Shown: positions 22,977 through 24,398 of the stretch, piece after piece
Layout: every line of letters begins with the position of its first letter
How positions within the stretch are numbered: position 1 is the first letter of the stretch
Assembly: GCA_013375385.1 (NCBI GenBank)
Contig: JABXJY010000014.1
Span: forward strand, 1 to 24,398
Direction of reading: 5' to 3'
Origin: Desulfobacterales bacterium
GTDB taxonomy: Bacteria > Desulfobacterota > DSM-4660 > Desulfatiglandales > B25-G16
Length of the DNA: 24,398 nt
Notes under the pieces: generated by a model
Databases searched by the model: none
What the model saw: only the letters and a program-made list of their open reading frames with translations
Told to the model about the DNA's origin: nothing
Translations under genes and position numbers: made by a program

Positions 22977-23996
22977 TTACTTGCTAAACGACTCACTGAG
23001 AAATCCCTGGAAGACTACATTGCCCTCTTGATCAAAATCAACTTCATAGAGAAATGGCCTTCTCGTTGCTAATAAACCGAACCTGAGGTCAAAGAACTCA
23101 ACCCTATTATTCCCGTTTATGACCCCTTTATACCGTGCCGTAGGAAACCTGGCAAACCATAGAAATCTTTGAACCCCTTCTAATTGCAAGGCCCTCTTTA
23201 CCCAGGGGGAATCTTCAAAGCGGTCCCATGTCCGGTATTGGATGAACCGGATCGGCTGATACCTTGAAAAGAACCTGCTCAAGAAATTTCCATCTGACCT
23301 CGTCACCGTTTCACGATCTCCAATAAGATTGACAAACCCGGCATAGACCCTCTTTTCCGTGAGGATATAGTTGCCCCAATAGAAGGGAGATAAAGGCTGG
23401 GGAAGAGATGCTACCTTCTGGGCATCTATACCATTTTCGGCACGATATCTTTCGGTCAGATTCAGGGCCCAGCTATGATTATAGGCACAAAGGGAGATAT
23501 ACAGGGCAACCAAGATCAGGGATATTCTCGCAATTGCAGTAGCCTTTTTCTTCCAGACGAATATGGCAATTGTGGACAAGAGCAGGGTAAAGGAGACGTA
23601 AGGATCGATGATAAAGACCCAATCCAGACTAAACCTGCTATTTGACAATGGGCTCAGGATCATGGTTCCATAAGAGGTGATAAGGTCCATAAAGGTATGG
23701 GCCAAGACCTCTACTGCAAATATGAGGAAAAAGGACCAGAATCTCTTTATCCCCGATAACCTTACAAAAAACCAGGCAGACAGGAGGGAGAAGGGAACAG
23801 CAAGGAAAATGGAATTGGTCAGGTTCCGATGATATCTGATCATGAACTCCGTCCCGAGGAATATCCCCAGGATGCCATCCACATCAGGGAAGACGGAGCC
23901 GGCAAGCCCGGCTATTGTTCCCCATCTTCCAGTATCCCCATTCAAGCCAGTTTTGACAATGATGTATCCCGCAAGGGCATGGGTGGTTGTGTCCAT
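22977..23996 (-). CDS. YdjM/DUF457-type membrane-bound metal-dependent hydrolase
   Basis: The 339-residue protein matches PF04307 (LexA-regulated YdjM family): it opens MDTTTHALAGYII with the metal-binding His, then SVFPDVDGIL (DxD), YHRNLTNSIF, and AHTFMDLITSYGTMILSPLS followed by FSLDWVFIIDP. At least four membrane helices alternate with these motifs. The usual HRGxTHS motif reads HRNLTNS here, so one expected His is Asn. Residues ~200-339 are a soluble domain conserved in the longer members. The reaction is not known; a membrane phospholipase-like hydrolase has been proposed for relatives. No strong ribosome-binding site precedes the ATG. It lies upstream of UPF0182 on the same strand. Confidence 0.85.
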   Translation of the reverse strand: MDTTTHALAGYIIVKTGLNGDTGRWGTIAGLAGSVFPDVDGILGIFLGTEFMIRYHRNLTNSIFLAVPFSLLSAWFFVRLSGIKRFWSFFLIFAVEVLAHTFMDLITSYGTMILSPLSNSRFSLDWVFIIDPYVSFTLLLSTIAIFVWKKKATAIARISLILVALYISLCAYNHSWALNLTERYRAENGIDAQKVASLPQPLSPFYWGNYILTEKRVYAGFVNLIGDRETVTRSDGNFLSRFFSRYQPIRFIQYRTWDRFEDSPWVKRALQLEGVQRFLWFARFPTARYKGVINGNNRVEFFDLRFGLLATRRPFLYEVDFDQEGNVVFQGFLSESFSK

Positions 23997-24075
23997 ATCT
24001 TTGGCAATGATCTTTAGCTATTTACTATTTGAGCTTTGACTTGACATCGTACCTAAAGATGGTGGCATAGTCAAA

Positions 24076-24135
24076 TTACCACCTCCAGAGGGCGGCTTGC
24101 TTTTCGAGTCCTTTTGAAAATTCCTCAGTATCCAT
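24076..24135 (-). CDS. possible 19-residue leader-type ORF
   Basis: ATG 24135 to TAA 24076 on the minus strand encodes MDTEEFSKGLEKQAALWRW. AGGAG lies 11 bases upstream (24147-24151), a wide spacing. After the stop, 16 further codons are open in the same frame (FDYATIFRYDVKSKLK), so it may also be a decayed fragment. No family is recognised. Confidence 0.2.
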   Translation of the reverse strand: MDTEEFSKGLEKQAALWRW

Positions 24136-24295
24136 TACTTTAGTCACTCCTCTCAAGGCAATCCCTCTTTGATCCGTGTGCAGAGATTAACACGTTGGTC
24201 AAATATAATCGAAATGAGTCTGCAGGTATTTGGTCGAGAAAAAATTGTCCTGTCAGATTGAGGGCACTATGGTGGTGAAAGGGTAAAGACCTAGA

Positions 24296-24397
24296 TTATT
24301 GAAAGGGAAGATTTATCCCCTTATAATTACCTAACCAGACGAGACCGACCTTTTGAAAGTAATCCTGGTCAAAGCTCTGGATCAGACGAATATATTT
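24296..24397 (-). CDS. possible 3' end of a gene entering from the right edge
   Basis: The minus strand is open from the window edge for 33 codons to TAA at 24296-24298, ending VWLGNYKGINLPFQ. The composition is protein-like (aromatic and hydrophobic alternation), but the stretch is too short to assign. An open frame of this length can occur by chance. Confidence 0.25.
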   Translation of the reverse strand, partial: KYIRLIQSFDQDYFQKVGLVWLGNYKGINLPFQ

Positions 24398-24398
24398 C

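Larger units (their letters stand above)
23997..24398. other. right-end gene-poor stretch
   Basis: About 400 bases without a well-supported gene. It holds the doubtful 19-codon ORF at 24076-24135 and the possible 3' end of a minus-strand gene at 24296-24397. No terminator hairpin with a T-run, tRNA, or clear promoter was found. Confidence 0.6.

Noticed and set aside
22875..23072. 65-codon plus-strand frame between UPF0182 and the DUF457 gene
   Set aside because: It overlaps the 3' end of the DUF457 gene, lacks a ribosome-binding site and has no family features.

Overview
The window looks like a piece of chromosome from an anaerobic bacterium, most likely a sulfate-reducing or syntrophic Desulfobacterota (old Deltaproteobacteria). 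This rests on gene content: a 2-hydroxyacyl-CoA dehydratase-type activase with its DUF2229 partner, two radical SAM enzymes, an ADP-forming acyl-CoA synthetase subunit and outer-membrane proteins. It is an inference from families, not from a marker gene. No rRNA, tRNA or CRISPR array was seen.

Layout. (1) 1-3841, minus strand: a four-gene operon read leftward (ATP-grasp enzyme, XrtA/PEP-CTERM-type polysaccharide deacetylase, small membrane protein, radical SAM protein cut by the window edge), probably for envelope or exopolysaccharide work. (2) 4125-7312: a 738-residue protein with two DUF2229/dehydratase-like halves, facing a BcrAD/BadFG-type activase; their stop codons interlock. (3) 7549-13608, plus strand: a tight seven-gene operon of FabG-like reductase, acyl carrier protein, hotdog thioesterase, family 2 glycosyltransferase, active ketosynthase, a ketosynthase-like partner with no catalytic Cys/His/His, and a B12-binding-type radical SAM enzyme. 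This is the strongest candidate for an undescribed system: a dedicated type II fatty-acid/polyketide-like line whose product is probably modified by a radical SAM enzyme and perhaps glycosylated. From memory it resembles the candidate ladderane-type clusters reported in anammox bacteria and a few sulfate reducers.

(4) 13609-14083: a gene-poor stretch holding the broken start of an IS110-family recombinase on the minus strand. The ~205 bases before it form three stem-loops, the place where IS110 elements encode their bridge RNA. A GC-rich inverted-repeat element follows. (5) 14084-16973: a secreted zinc-protease/beta-propeller protein overlapping a BamA-like outer-membrane barrel gene. (6) 17024-19936: VOC-fold protein, PLP-dependent dehydratase-like enzyme, and the alpha subunit of ADP-forming acyl-CoA synthetase with no beta subunit beside it. 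(7) 19933-23996, minus strand: a UPF0182 membrane protein and a YdjM/DUF457 membrane protein. The last 400 bases hold only a doubtful 19-codon ORF and the possible 3' end of a gene entering from the right.
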